From assembly GCA_029747015.1 (NCBI GenBank), contig JAKOGI010000085.1:98501-162500 (forward strand): DNA of 64,000 nucleotides, written 5' to 3'. Below are positions 46,461 to 58,800 of this stretch, piece after piece. The notes below the pieces were generated by a model, which did no database searches, was not told where the DNA came from, and was given only the letters and a program-made list of their open reading frames with translations. Numbering within the stretch: position 1 is the first letter of the stretch; each line of letters starts with the position of its first letter. The DNA is from Carnegiea gigantea. Lineage: Eukaryota; Streptophyta; Magnoliopsida; Caryophyllales; Cactaceae. The position numbers were made by a program, and so were the translations under genes.

Positions 46461-48628
46461 AAATATGTATACGTAAAGTGGTTATTTATAATAATAGACA
46501 TAATTATTACATTTTATTTCATATATAGCTAAATTAATTATTTACTTGTTATGATACTATTTCGTCATACACTGTATTCAATATACGATGGATAAAAATA
46601 AGATATTATGACAATTAAGTTAGGATGTAAACCTGTTCAATTGCCTGAAATTGCAGTCCAAACTTGTGACATTCACACCGACAATAACGACATTCACAGG
46701 AACAATAACGTATTTTTTTTCCGTTCGCAATATGTTTTCTCTTATAACCCATCTCCTTCATCTTAATCATCCACAAAAATTAGAACTTGAAATATTTACA
46801 GAATAATAATCTATTGATTTAGTATACGTAACAACATAAAATATTTTGATATTTAACAAATAATTGATTGTCCAAATCATACATCACAACATAAAACATT
46901 TCGACATTCATGGAATAATAATCTAATAATTTGTTAATTGTTCGCTATCAATTCTAACCATGATAACATCCAAACTATTATCTAGCAAATTCATTACCAT
47001 TCATATTTTCATTGTTAACATTAAATTTTACATAATTAAAATTTAGTTATTACACACCATAAATTAAAAAATATATTCTTCAATTCAAAATTTATAATAT
47101 TCAACAAGTGCTAATAATACTTAACAATTACTTCAGAATTTACATGAAAACAACAAAATTCACAAACCAAAATCAACAACGAATATATTAAATAATTAAA
47201 TAACCACAATTTATCAAACTACTAACACACTGACATCCCATACACTTGACATTTTTGACAACAATTATATGTATCTTCTTCAACATAATTTTAACGAATT
47301 ATTCAATATAATTTTCACAACCATCAATGATCACGTAACTACCCAATTTTATCGCAAAATTTTCAAATCTACCACCAAATTTCTCTCTCTGGGCTCTTGC
47401 TGAGTAAAGGAATGAAAATGACGAAGAAAGCTCGGGCAGGCGGCCAAATTAATGGGCCTGATGGAATGTTCCATTGGAATATCCGTCGGAACAGAAGCTG
47501 AGGGCGGTCGACGGTGGAGAGAGGGTGGCGATGGCGGCAGACTCTGGTGGCAGTGGCTACTTGGCATAGCGGCGGTGGACCGCTAGCAGGCGATTTCTCT
47601 CTCTGGGTTCTCGCTGAGTAAAGGAACGAAAATGAAGAAGAAAGCTCGGGCGGGGGGCTAAATTGGTCCAATGGAATGTTCCCTCGGACGGTCCATCAGA
47701 ACAATGTTCCAACGGATATTTCGATGGAATTTTCCATTTTATACTTTTTTTTAAAAGAAAATTTCAAAAAAATGTGAAATTCCTACAGACTTTACACTAT
47801 TTTTTTAAAAGAAAGTTTCAAAAAAATTTGAAATTCCTCCAGCCCTGAACGATCAATCTAGATCTGCGGACCGATGGCATTTCTGTCGGAACTTTTGATG
47901 GAATTAGGTTCGATCGGAAAATCCGTCCCCAACGGCAGCTTTTTTAGAATATTCGCCGTTAATCCATCAGACCGTCCAACGAATTGAAAATCGGTCAGAA
48001 TATTTCGTCTTAAAAACCCAAAATTTTGATCGTGTATTATTGAAATCCACTATGAGAAGTCCAGGGATTACTATACTTGAAGACATGTCACTTATCCATT
48101 GCCATAGGCTTCGTCTATTTATATAACTATAAATATACTGGTTTGAATTCTTTCTTGTGGAATCCGTGCTTGACAGAAAGTAAAACAACGTGTGCAGTTA
48201 CTAAAATAATCAGCACTACAAACTCAGGAGGTTACCATATGATCTAAACACTTCTCCTGAGGTGAGCGTTATGATTAACAATACAATTACAACCAAGGCA
48301 ATTTCCTAAAACCCTAGAGAAATTCCTTAGTTTGAGTTCGTCTCCACCAAACCTAATAGGCAAACTGATTCTTCCAACAGACTGCAGCATATCTTGCTAC
48401 TTATTTGGAGAATTCATCCCCCTCATAGTCTAGGCAACAAGGCTGTCCATGACCAAGGAGGTCATGGTTAATGGTAATCTCCATGTTAGTCCCAGATATT
48501 TCTTCCTAAATCTGATCAATTAAATCCTAGTAATCTGATTCAGCACTTCAAAGTTGTTTAAAACAGCCGCGCCATCATCTTGTGGGACAACAAGCTAGGA
48601 GCTAGCACCAACAACTATACTCCACCCT

Positions 48629-49455
48629 TGTAACATCCAACTCGTAATCACTTGATTAGTCTTAATTGTCTGAACATTATTGGTCTACATAGCCGAAGAA
48701 TATAGTTGGGACGTTACCGCTATCCTGGAAAGGATAAGGCTTAGTTAATTCACATGCATAAAAATTATGACACATTTTAGCCTATGTTTAAACCAAATGA
48801 CGCATTGTTTAGTCACATCCAAACTCAAATGTCAATCTAGCAACCCATGAAGCTTAATGCTCAAATGGCCATGACATTATCGAAACTCCTTTTTAGCTGC
48901 TGGGAAGGTGAGCAGGGGTATCCCGGGGGGGGGGGGGGACAAAGAGATGAACATGTGAATTTGGGCATTTTTGGCCAAATTGGATGTATCACTTGATTTT
49001 TATCTTTGTTTTTTGTTTTCCTTTTTACTCTAGATTTTCATAGATGATTTTTGTTACTTAGTTTTCTTCCCTTTTTTCTATATGCATATATTTTTTTCCT
49101 TTTTAATTAACTAGTTAGCTAATTAATGGAGTGATATAATAGCATATTTATCAACTCATTTACTCAATCATTTAAATTTCTCCAGTCTAAATAATAGAAC
49201 TTAAACATGTATTTTATAAATTAGATCGAGTTATTATACTTCCCGTAATCTTCTCACTATTACATTATTATTACTTTGATAATAAATAACTAAATGGGCA
49301 CATAATAAAATTTAAGTGCGGTGCCATTGATGTCACTCGTGCCTTGCAATGAATTTGAAATATTAAATTAAAGTGTGCACACTCAAATTTTTGTCAAGCT
49401 TGATTAAGTAAAAGCAATTAATGTAAATCAGGTTCGGGCTACGCCAACCTTTCCC
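48629..49455 (-). repeat. Chromovirus-like 3' LTR
   Basis: In plus orientation it begins TGTAACATCCAACTCG. It shares ggataaggcttagttaattc and much of the first 260 bases with 63500-63750. The other end is near ggctacgccaac (a decayed TGTAACGCC start on the minus strand). It contains a run of 14 G at 48925-48938. Confidence 0.6.
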
Positions 49456-50172
49456 CATTAAAAGAAATTTTGTCCTTGAAACTTGAAATTTGGTATGAAC
49501 TTGCCTTGAAACCATTGGAATAGTTTAGTTGTCATGTCCTTCATTATTATTTGCGTAAACCTCAAATGAATATGGTTGGGTGAATGACCTCAGGCCAAAG
49601 ATTCAAGTTTACTAAGCTTACTTGTGTTTGTGCTTAAGCATGTGCTTGTGTGTTGTATTACTTATAGCCCATGGTAATTCCTATATATCCTTGCATGTTT
49701 TGGGCTTGACATCAACCTTGAGGGTAGAGAAATTAATGACATAATGTGTGGTAAGAGTGGGGTGCTTGAAAATCTATAGTAGGGTATACTTTTAGTCATA
49801 TATCATTTGAGTCTCTCACTCACACATACTATTGAGCTGCAATGATTTAATAAAGGTTGAGCCCCTAGGTTATTTTGATTTAATCTAAAGTTAAATAATG
49901 ACCCTTGTTCTGAGCCCTTACACACTTATATTTGTACGGTTGTGGAACTACCATACTCGAAGTTTGCTAGATTGGCTAAACATGAAGAGTTCATCATAAG
50001 CATTATACTACTTGAAACCTTTCCCATATACTAACAGTCTATTACTACTTTTTTTTACGAAATATCAAATGATATATCTGAGGAGCACAGAGTAAGAACT
50101 TATAAGTGTCTAAAAGGGTTGGCACTAGTTATGAAAACCTCCCATCGAAAGAAAAATTAATTTTCTCCCATC

Positions 50173-50764
50173 TAGAGGTGGGCAACGGACCGGGTCGGGC
50201 CAGACTGGGCCAGCCCATTAACTAACTGGGTCGGGCTGGGCTCAACACATATGTTAATGGGGTGGGCTGGGCTGGGTTATAGGCCACATGAACCCGGCCC
50301 GCCCATTATCACTAAGGAGTATTTTTGGTGAATTAGTTTTCTAACTAAAGTCTCTGTAATTTTTTAACCAAACTAAACCAGTGCAAATTCAAAGTGAGAA
50401 AATACACAACCAAGCTAATAAATAGGTTGGGTCAAGGGGCCCATAGACAGCCCACTTTGGTTCCGTTTAAAAACTGAACAAACTTACGCCAAAAAACGGT
50501 ATATAATAATTATTGTTATCTACAAAGTATTGGTAATAAGTTTAACTAATTGAAACATGTAAATTAGTGTGTCAAGTAGGTTGAAAAAATTAATGGGTCA
50601 CTAAACGGGCTGTTAATGGGCTAGCCCAGTCCGACCCGTTAATATGTCTTAATGGGCTAGCCCACTATTAGCCCAGTCCATTATTAACCCGGCCCATTAT
50701 CAGCCCTATTTTAAACCAGTCGACCGCTTAACCCAATGGGTATCCGGTCCGTTGCCCATCTCTA
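50173..50764. mobile_element. Non-autonomous hAT element, 592 bp
   Basis: Terminal inverted repeats TAGAGGTGGGCAACGGACC and, inverted, TAGAGATGGGCAACGGACC have one mismatch. The exact 8-bp duplication CTCCCATC is at 50165-50172 and 50765-50772. GC-rich, gggctgggc-type subterminal DNA surrounds an AT-rich middle, with no ORF. Its terminal repeat differs from that of the large hAT at 24925, so another transposase family would have moved it. Confidence 0.93.
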
Positions 50765-50772
50765 CTCCCATC

Positions 50773-53416
50773 GATAGTAGGCTGGAGTGAAAATCAGTAT
50801 TAATTTGAAAGAAAACAAGTGCTCAAGTAGCATAAATGGTCATTCATCCCACCCATACACATGAATAAAGTTTCAGGAGATGATATTAAAAGGCAACATC
50901 ATCATTTGTAGCGAATGGAATGACTACACCATCAATGCTAGAGATGGACGAAAAAATTGAGGTAATCAAATATTTATTCCCATCCATAAAGGTTGTATTG
51001 TATCTGCAATTTGTAATGAGCTACACAAACATATGAGTATGAAGTATGGCTAAGAAAGGCTCCATGCGCATGTACACATTTGACGAAATAGGGAAAAGAG
51101 ATTATGACAATCAAAAGTATCACAGTTCTAACAATTCATTGAGGTTGAAAAGGAGTGTATCCAGTTAAAAAGGATTGCATTCAATTAAAAAGGATTATGA
51201 TTCACAAGTAGATTTAAACATGCTAGAAAAGAGGCACGTATATTCTTAGGGTCTTTAAGGCTTTGAAGCTATGAAATAGAATTTACGAAATAATATAGGG
51301 AAAAGGCAAATTTTAAGGACAATTGTTTTACATGTAATGGAAATGGTACCTATAATTCACGGGACTAATGGATATGAGGTATGTTAAAAAAAAAAGAACA
51401 TTAATATAAACCACGAGATTTATTTTGCAATTGTAAATGCCAATCAAAACCTTTCAAGTAAATCATTTAAATCAAGAAACTATGGTGTGCTAAAGAAATA
51501 ATGCTAATAATCAAAGCAAAAATGAATAAGGGAAAACTACGGCAATGATTTGAAAGTAATAGAGAATGTTGCCAATGTAAATCACTATTTCAAAGAACAG
51601 ATAGCAGAATATGAGATGACAAATAAAAGAATTATTACCATGACAAGGTGACAAAAAAGAAAAGCTCTACACATGAACAATTTGGGAACGGGTGGTGATA
51701 AGGACCATTTATGTATAACAATTGGTTACACAAAAGAAAAGAAGGCAAGTAACATTGATATAAGAGCCAAGCAATTGCTAAGTGTGGATGCTTAAGCTGT
51801 TGATCAAATGGCTAAAAAAATAGGTCAAACATCACCATTTGTGAGGAACAAAATGTAAAAGGCATTGATATGAAATAAAATAGTAAAATTATCCCTTCAC
51901 ATAGCATTTTTACCCTTCCTATGAGACTTCCCATCTGAAAGTTGAGAGATTCAAATGGTAGTAGGCCAACATGGTCAGTGGTGGCCATAGACTAAAACCT
52001 AGTTGAATGTGTGGTGTAAATTAGGGGTAAAGTTGGATGTAAATCGATGGAACACACATTGACCCCTCAAGTGCCACATATGAACGTATAATGAATCTAA
52101 TACGAGACTGGCGGGGTATCTGTCATTAGTTAGGAATGGATCCACATGTAGGGCTATGTGATGGAAAGAACAAAAATCATAATGGTTCCTAATTTATTGA
52201 CAAGGATCAAAGAGTATAATGAAAGTACCCAGGTTTTATACAGATGAAGAGCTTGCACGAGCACCAATAGGAATGTTTCCAATGACATAAGCAGCAAGGT
52301 GGTCTTATATTCAAAGCGTATACTTAAAAACTCAAGTCATGCTCATGAAAGCATATATATAGTTAGCAACCTTGGGAAGGGCCAAGAAAAAGAATTTAAA
52401 GTGTTACAGGAAGGCATAGACTTTATTCATTAGCTTATTTAATTTGGATTCATTCATATGAGAAGGAGATTATTTGTTTTTAAATGTTATGGATTCACGA
52501 ATAGTGGCAAAAGAAAATATCAAGAATCAAAATTGATTATGCACAAGAGAGACCATGTCATTTTTGAAAGCGAGATTGTGCAAAGTAAGCCAAGCAAAGG
52601 TAATTAATCGCAGACAGAAGGACGCATCTTAACTTAGCGATTATGATTTCATATAGAGATTGATGTCATAAGATGATTCAATGGTGGAAATGATATCTAA
52701 TTTAGCATTATTGAGGCAAGCGAACAATTTTATCCAAGTAAAACCGATTAATATGACTAAAAAGGAATTATAACTTAGGCTTGTGTTTGTGAAATAATAT
52801 GGATATGGCTAGCTTTGGGTGGTAGTTAAGGCAATCAAGGGTTCCCCTCTAAGGATACAAAATTACACAATGGTATCTGGCAAGCAAACAATCGACTGCT
52901 TTAAATAGGTTTGAAAAATAAAGCTGCCTAAGTTTTTAGCCTTTATATATGTAGACACTTCCCATACCTTGTTTGCTCCATAATCCTCTATTGTTGTACA
53001 TGGAGTTATTTTTTGTAATACCTTCTTGATTAAGACATGTTAACCTCATAGAATCAGTGGTAATAACCATATAGAGTCCATGTAATATTTGCTTAAGTCA
53101 CGACTTCTAATTCCTTACTAGCATGGATCGTGATGCCTCAATATCAATTGTTATGGGTTCAACCCATAAAACTGTTGTACTTATAGTATCCTTCTCCACA
53201 TACCATTTACCACCAAATTACATCAACAGATCATGTCCACTGTACACCCATTAGAATATAAATTATGACTTCTAGAATTCCTGGTATGCAAAAGTAAAGA
53301 ATATATGTACATAGCAATGCACAAGCATTTTCCCGTGGTTCCATCTGTGCAAGCAAGTTTTCTTCGCAGAGTAAGTATGCTTAGAATTATGAATCACGAT
53401 GCTTGTTTCCTTGATT
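50773..53416. other. Non-coding interior of the chromovirus-like element
   Basis: No protein motif is found on either strand. From about 48190 to 53690 there is no ORF of 60 codons in any frame, unlike the rest of the window. Confidence 0.5.
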
Positions 53417-53421
53417 GTTTC

Positions 53422-54804
53422 TGAAGAATCAAAGGCTATAAGATCACCCTAGAGGGGGGTGAATAGGGTGATCATTAAGGATGCTAAACAATTGAAATGT
53501 AAATGCGAAAGAGTAAATTGGGACAAAACACAATTGATTTTTAACGAAGTTGGGCCTTAAAAGACTTAATCCCCGCCTAGAGTTCCCTAACTCTAGGATT
53601 AACCCGAACTTTTTTTAGGAGGATTGAATACACAACTCTGGAGTACACCTACTCTAAGTTCTAAATCACAAGTTGAACCCTTCAACAAAGCTTGATAGAG
53701 TTGACCCTTCAACTTTATAATCCTACCCAAGTACAAAATGAACAATACAACTCAAATGTAAAGGAAAGCAAATTCAAGCTCAATGAATGCCAATGTATGC
53801 TTGAGAATGTAGTATGCCAATTGAGTGCTGGCTCTCACTTGTTGTACATCTTCCAGCTTCAAATGTCTCCTTTTATAGGCTCCTTGAGTTGAACCAGCCA
53901 TTACACTTGAAAACAGCAAGTTGATTTTCATATTGATTTTCAAGCCACTGATCAGTATCTTTAAGGCCTTGAAGTGGCTGATTTTCAGCAGAACAATTGC
54001 AGTCCTTGCAGTGGCTGATTTTTAGGACTTTTAGTGGCTTATTTTCAGGTCTTATAGTGGCTGATTTTCAGGCCTTGTAGTGGCTAATTTCTAGGTCTTG
54101 TGGCTGATTTTCAGGCCTTGTAGTGGCTGATTTTCAGGTCTTGTAGTGGCTGATTTTCAAGCCTTGTAGTGGCTAATTTTCAGGCCTTGTAGTGGCTGAT
54201 TTTCAGTAGCAAAACTTTCCAAAACTATTTGTTTAGATAGCAAGCATCAATTTAGGAAGACCACATATTTTAAATCAAATTAAAAACCTGACTTTCACTC
54301 AAAATATAGCCAAGGGTTGAAGGAGCTCTCTCAAACTAGCCGTTGGACTTCCCTTAAAAACTGCTTCAGTTTAAGGCCTTGAGCTTCAGTTCAGGGTCCT
54401 TGAAAATCTTCCATTTTTAGTTTCCAACGCTCACTTGCTATTTTTTGCTGATTCTATTTTGTGGCAATGGTTTCTTAGTTGGATTTCCTTCAACTGCTGA
54501 TTTCCAACGGCTACTTGCCATACTCATGAAGATTTTTTTTGGCAATTGTTTTTCCATAATTCAAGGCAAGCATAATCTTTAGTTAGAGAAAATTAAGTGA
54601 TCATCCCTAACAAGTGGGATATATATAATCAGATTTATATTATTTCAATATAATCAGAATATTATAATCAAGACCAATTTCAATAATCATAATCAAAAAA
54701 ATATAATAAGAGCAACTTGTCTGTCAAGTTTTAAATATACTTTCATTTAAAACTCCTTTGTGGTTTTTGACCAAATGTCTCTGTGGGCTTTGAGGGAGTT
54801 AACA
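53422..54804 (-). repeat. 3' LTR of the Copia element (1383 bp)
   Basis: In plus orientation it starts TGAAGAATCAAAGGC and ends GGAGTTAACA. It has an expanded minisatellite at 53985-54205. It is longer than its partner by about 153 bp, mostly because of that array. Confidence 0.93.
53985..54205. repeat. Minisatellite in the 3' LTR, unit about 23 bp
   Basis: About nine to ten copies of a unit like agtggctgattttcaggcct. The other LTR has about four copies at 61370-61465. Confidence 0.9.
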
Positions 54805-54819
54805 ATCTCCCCCTTTTTG
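54805..54819 (-). promoter_or_regulatory. Polypurine tract of the Copia element
   Basis: On the minus strand it reads AAAAAGGGGGAGAT, directly before the 3' LTR. Confidence 0.88.
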
Positions 54820-55158
54820 ATGAAAAGCAATATTTAAAACTTGATAAGCAATTTGCACTTGGTGTGAACATTTACCAAGTCAATGCATTCACTGGGGTTA
54901 TCTGGAGCAGTCAAGACCAATAAAGATCAATCAATGGAACTTCATAATTTAATGCATTTACCAAGATACGTTGTTACCTGAGTGGCATTTACCAATACAT
55001 CACTTGATCATACTACCAACATGCTTCTCCCCCTTTGACTTTCATTAAAAAATTAGGGGGAATTAGGACATTGTAGGTTCATACACGTGGGATACAACCA
55101 AAGTAAAAACAAAAACAGAAAAGAGCTTAGCAAAGCAAAAGGCAAAGACCATCAAGAT

Positions 55159-55515
55159 TTAGATGAAACGTGGATTGGAGGAGGTGGATTGGATGATACG
55201 ATCGGCAGCGAGAGTGGCACGGTCCAAATCTAATGAGATGAGGGGGATAGCCAATCGGGCACCATGGTGTATCGTACAAGTCATACGAAGTAATTCATCC
55301 ACCTTCTTGCCAAGTAGCCCCATATCAGTATGCTTCACATCCACTTGAGTTCGCAACTCAGCATAATCCTCCCTTGGGCTCTCAAGGCTGTCCTGTAGGG
55401 CATGTAAGGTAGGTTGCTCAGAGAGAGGGATGGAGAGTGGGTAGAGGGGCACGCGTGAGGGAGATTGGAGTGAAATAAAGAGGGGAGTTCTAGAAGATTT
55501 TAATTGAAGATACAA
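55159..55515 (-). CDS. Extra ORF downstream of Copia pol (118 aa), function unknown
   Basis: An uninterrupted 118-codon ORF lies in the 1.1 kb between RNase H and the PPT, in sense with gag-pol. It is Leu-, Ser- and Arg-rich; LHALQDSLESPREDYAELRT followed by a GKKVDELLRM stretch looks like a short coiled coil. Sire-type Copia elements carry an env-like ORF at this place, but I see no signal peptide or membrane segment, so I do not call it env. It may be the remains of a longer ORF, or open by chance. Confidence 0.45.
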   Translation of the reverse strand: MYLQLKSSRTPLFISLQSPSRVPLYPLSIPLSEQPTLHALQDSLESPREDYAELRTQVDVKHTDMGLLGKKVDELLRMTCTIHHGARLAIPLISLDLDRATLAADRIIQSTSSNPRFI

Positions 55516-55884
55516 GTTGGAGTTTTCCTGATTTTTGCCAAAAAGGAACCGTTAAGATCTTGTTAAAAGGATGTCAATAAAAGGATCAAAATATTTTCAA
55601 AGATATTTTTTCAATTTTAGAAATTTTAAAAAAAATCCCACAAGTCCAATTTGGAAGGAAATACATTAGATTAAATTCCATTGGATGAACCGTTGATATA
55701 TGATGCATGCTCAAGGCCTGGAAACATCAAGCCCTTGATTTAGTGATGCAAAAAAAATCTAGCTTCTGCCTGCAGTTCAAGGCTTTGAACTGCAGTTCAA
55801 GGCCTTGAAATTCTGGACAATGGCTGATTTTGCCTGTAAAACCTCAAGAACTTAGTTAGCACTTAGGGAGGAGACTCCCTCAAT

Positions 55885-58800
55885 TTATGCATTGATATTA
55901 ATCATCCTAAGTTCTTGACGGATATGGTTGAATTGATCCTCACATAAGGGTTTTGTAAAAATATCGGTAAGTTGATAATTTATCGGAACAAATTCTAATG
56001 AGACATCGCCTTTTTCAACGTGATCTCGAATAAAGTGATGACGTACCTCGATATGCTTTGTTCGAGAATGTTGCACTGGATTCTTCATGATATTAACAGC
56101 ACTCATGTTGTCACAGCGAATAGGAACATTTTTAAGATTGATTCCTAAGTCGCGTAATTGTTGCATTATCCATAAGATTTGCGTACAACATGCTCTAGCA
56201 TCAATATACTCTGCTTCTTTTGTTGAAAGTGCTACTGAGTTTTGTTTCTTAGAGTGCCAAGAAACAAGAGATGGACCAAGGAATTGGTATATGCCTGATG
56301 TGCTTTTTCTATCTACTTTATAACCTGCATAATCGGCGTCAAAATATCCAGCCAGAGAAAAATGTCGCCCTTTAGGGTACCACAGTCCTAAGTTTTTGGT
56401 ACCTGCCAAGTATCTAAAAATTCACTTAGCTGCGACAAGATGTGATTCTTTGGGAGGTGATTGAAATCGGCCACACAAGCACACACTGAACATAATATCG
56501 GGGCGACTAGCAGTTAAATATAATAAGGAACCAATCATACCTCGATATGTTTTATCATTTATAGGCTTACCGATGAGGTCTTGATCAAGTTTGGTACTTG
56601 TGGCCATTGGAGTACTTGCATGTTTAGCCTTATGCATTTTGAACTTGTTTAGTAGCTCATTTACGTACTTACTTTGGCTTACGAAAATGCCATCGTTAAG
56701 TTGTTTGATTTGTAAGCCGAGGAAGAATGTAAGTTTGCCAACCATGCTCATTTCAAACTCTTTACTCATAAGGTTTGAAAATTCCTTTCATAGAGAGTTG
56801 TTAGTAGCACCAAAAATTATATCATCAACATAAGCCTATATGATAATGAAATCCTCCCCCTTGTTCTTTACAAAAAGTGTTTTATTAATTCGACCACGCC
56901 TAAAATTGTGTTCAAGTAAGTATTTGCTCAATTGCTTGTACCAAGCTACAGGAGCTTGTTTCAAGCCATAAAGTACTCTTTGAAGCTTGAACACATGATC
57001 AGGGAGCTTAGGGTTTTCAAATCTAGGAGGTTATTCAACATAAACTTCCTCTTGCAAGAACCCATTCAAAAAGGCACATTTGACATCCATTTGAAAAAGT
57101 TTGATACCCATGTATAATGCAAATGCCAAAAGGATGCGAATGGCTTCTAAACGGGCTACCGGGGCAAAAGTTTCATCGAAGTCTATTCCTTCTTCTTGGT
57201 TATACCCTTTTGCTACTAGTCTAGCTTTATTCCTTACCACATTTCCACTTCCATCTAACTTATTCCGAAATACCCATTTTGTCCCAATTACTAGATGGTC
57301 CTTGGGTCGAGGGGTAAGAGACCATACTTGGTTTCTTTCAAATTGACTAAGTTCTTCTTGCATGGGATTAATCCAATTTGAGTCTTCTAAGGCCTCTAAA
57401 TGATTTTTAGGTTCAATAAGAGATACAAATGAAAAAAATGCACAAAAATTTCAAAGAAAAGATCTAGTGTGTATACCCATGGATATGTTGGTAAGCAAAT
57501 TATCAGGAGGATGATATGATTTGTACTTGTACCCTCATCTTGGTACATTCACAGTTTCTTCATTTGGATCACTAGGTGATGGTTCTTCTTTGTTTGTATC
57601 ATGCGATCCTCCATTTGTGGGAGACATGTTATTTTCATCATTTGGCTCTTGATGTGCCTCTTTATGCTCCTTATTTGACTTAGCTCTTGTATCTTCTTCA
57701 TCCTCATCCTTTTCATATCTACTTAATTTAAACTCATAGAATGGAGAAGAAGAGCTTAGCTTACCATCATTGGACTCATCAAAAACAATATGAATGCTTT
57801 CTTTGATTATCTTAGTACATTTGTTGTAAACATGATAGGCTTTACTATTCATGGAATAGCCAACTAGAATACCTTCATCACTTCTGGCATCAAACTTGCC
57901 CAACCTTTCTTTTCCGTTGTTATGAATGAAGCATTTACAGCCAAATACACAGAAATAGGAAATATTCGGTTTTCGACCTTTGAAAAGTTTGTAAGGAGTC
58001 TTTTTCAAAATGGGCCGAATCAAACAGCGGTTTAAAACATAGTTAGCAGTATTAACTGCCTCCGCCCAAAAGGATGTTGGCAAACTGCTTTCACAAAGCA
58101 TAGTTCTAGCCATATCCTCTAAGGTATGGTTTTTTCTTTCAACCACACCATTTTGTTGAGGTGTTCTAGGTGCTGAAAAATTGTGTGAAATTCTAAGATC
58201 ATTGCAACAATTAATAAATTCTTTTTGATCAAAACTCCCTATCGTAATCGCTACGAATAGAACCAATGGGTAAATTTTTGGAAATTTATAGTTGTTTGCA
58301 ATGTTTTGAAAACTCATAAAATGCTTCATTTTTCTCTTTCAAGAAAGAAACCCAAGTAAAACGAGAGTAGTCATCCACAATAACGAATATATAAGAGCTA
58401 CCTCTAAGACTACGAACAGGTATTGGACCATATAAGTCCATGTGAAGAAGTTCTAGTGGGCGTGATGTGCTAATGCATTTCTTGGGCTTAAAAGAACTAC
58501 GAGCTTGTTTTCCCTTTACACAAGCATCGCACATATGGTCTTTTTCAAACTTGTATGAGGGTAAGCCATGTACTAGGTCAAGCCTTGATAATTTTTCAAC
58601 GGTATGCATGCTAGCATGTCCTAATCTACGATGCCATAACCAAGTGCCATCAAGAGAAGCTTTAAAACATGATAATTTTTTAGATGAAATGCTATTAAAG
58701 TTAATAGCATAGACATTGTCTATTCTAAGTCCATATAAGGTAATCCTATCATTATGCACATTTTGAACAATGCAATGAGAGGGATTGAATATGACATTAT

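Larger units (their letters stand above)
40803..48034 (-). mobile_element. CACTA (En/Spm) transposon, 7232 bp, TAT target duplication
   Basis: The left end is CACTACTAAAAAATCGC. The right end, inverted, is CACGATCAAAATTTTGG, a mutated partner. The 3-bp duplication TAT is at 40800-40802 and 48035-48037, and L1 endonuclease sequence continues on both sides. Both subterminal regions (40820-41200 and 47440-48005) are crowded with short words of the type tccgacggaa, ccgtcgga and gttccaacgg, in both orientations, as expected for transposase-binding sites. The inside carries a TNP2-like pseudogene and a second ORF remnant, both on the minus strand. The stretch 46470-47440 is AT-rich and non-coding. 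Confidence 0.87.
37150..48628 (-). mobile_element. L1-type LINE, split by a TRIM array and a CACTA transposon
   Basis: Minus-strand remnants follow L1 ORF2 order. 48628-48035 holds the endonuclease start (RGMNSPNK at about 48430) up to a GDFN-like VDFNN box. After the CACTA insert, 40802-39677 continues the endonuclease to SDHCSII and the first RT part. After the TRIM array, 38514-37150 holds RT (NGRIHGIFEGKRNVRHSGPI, with the FADD region decayed), a zf-RVT-like part and the C-terminal IWRKRNQRLF block ending at 37330. The host reading frame can be followed through both breakpoints, showing that L1 came first. Stops are frequent. The 3' end and poly(A) were not defined, and the 5' end is cut by the LTR at 48629. 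Confidence 0.82.

Noticed and set aside
47930..47952. CACTA right end at ttttttagaa with TAT behind it
   Set aside because: The better terminus is at 48034, where the inverted CACGATCAAAA aligns with the left end and the L1 sequence resumes directly after the TAT duplication.
53985..54205. Regular repeats considered as a CRISPR-like array
   Set aside because: There are no unique spacers of constant length; it is a minisatellite in a plant LTR.
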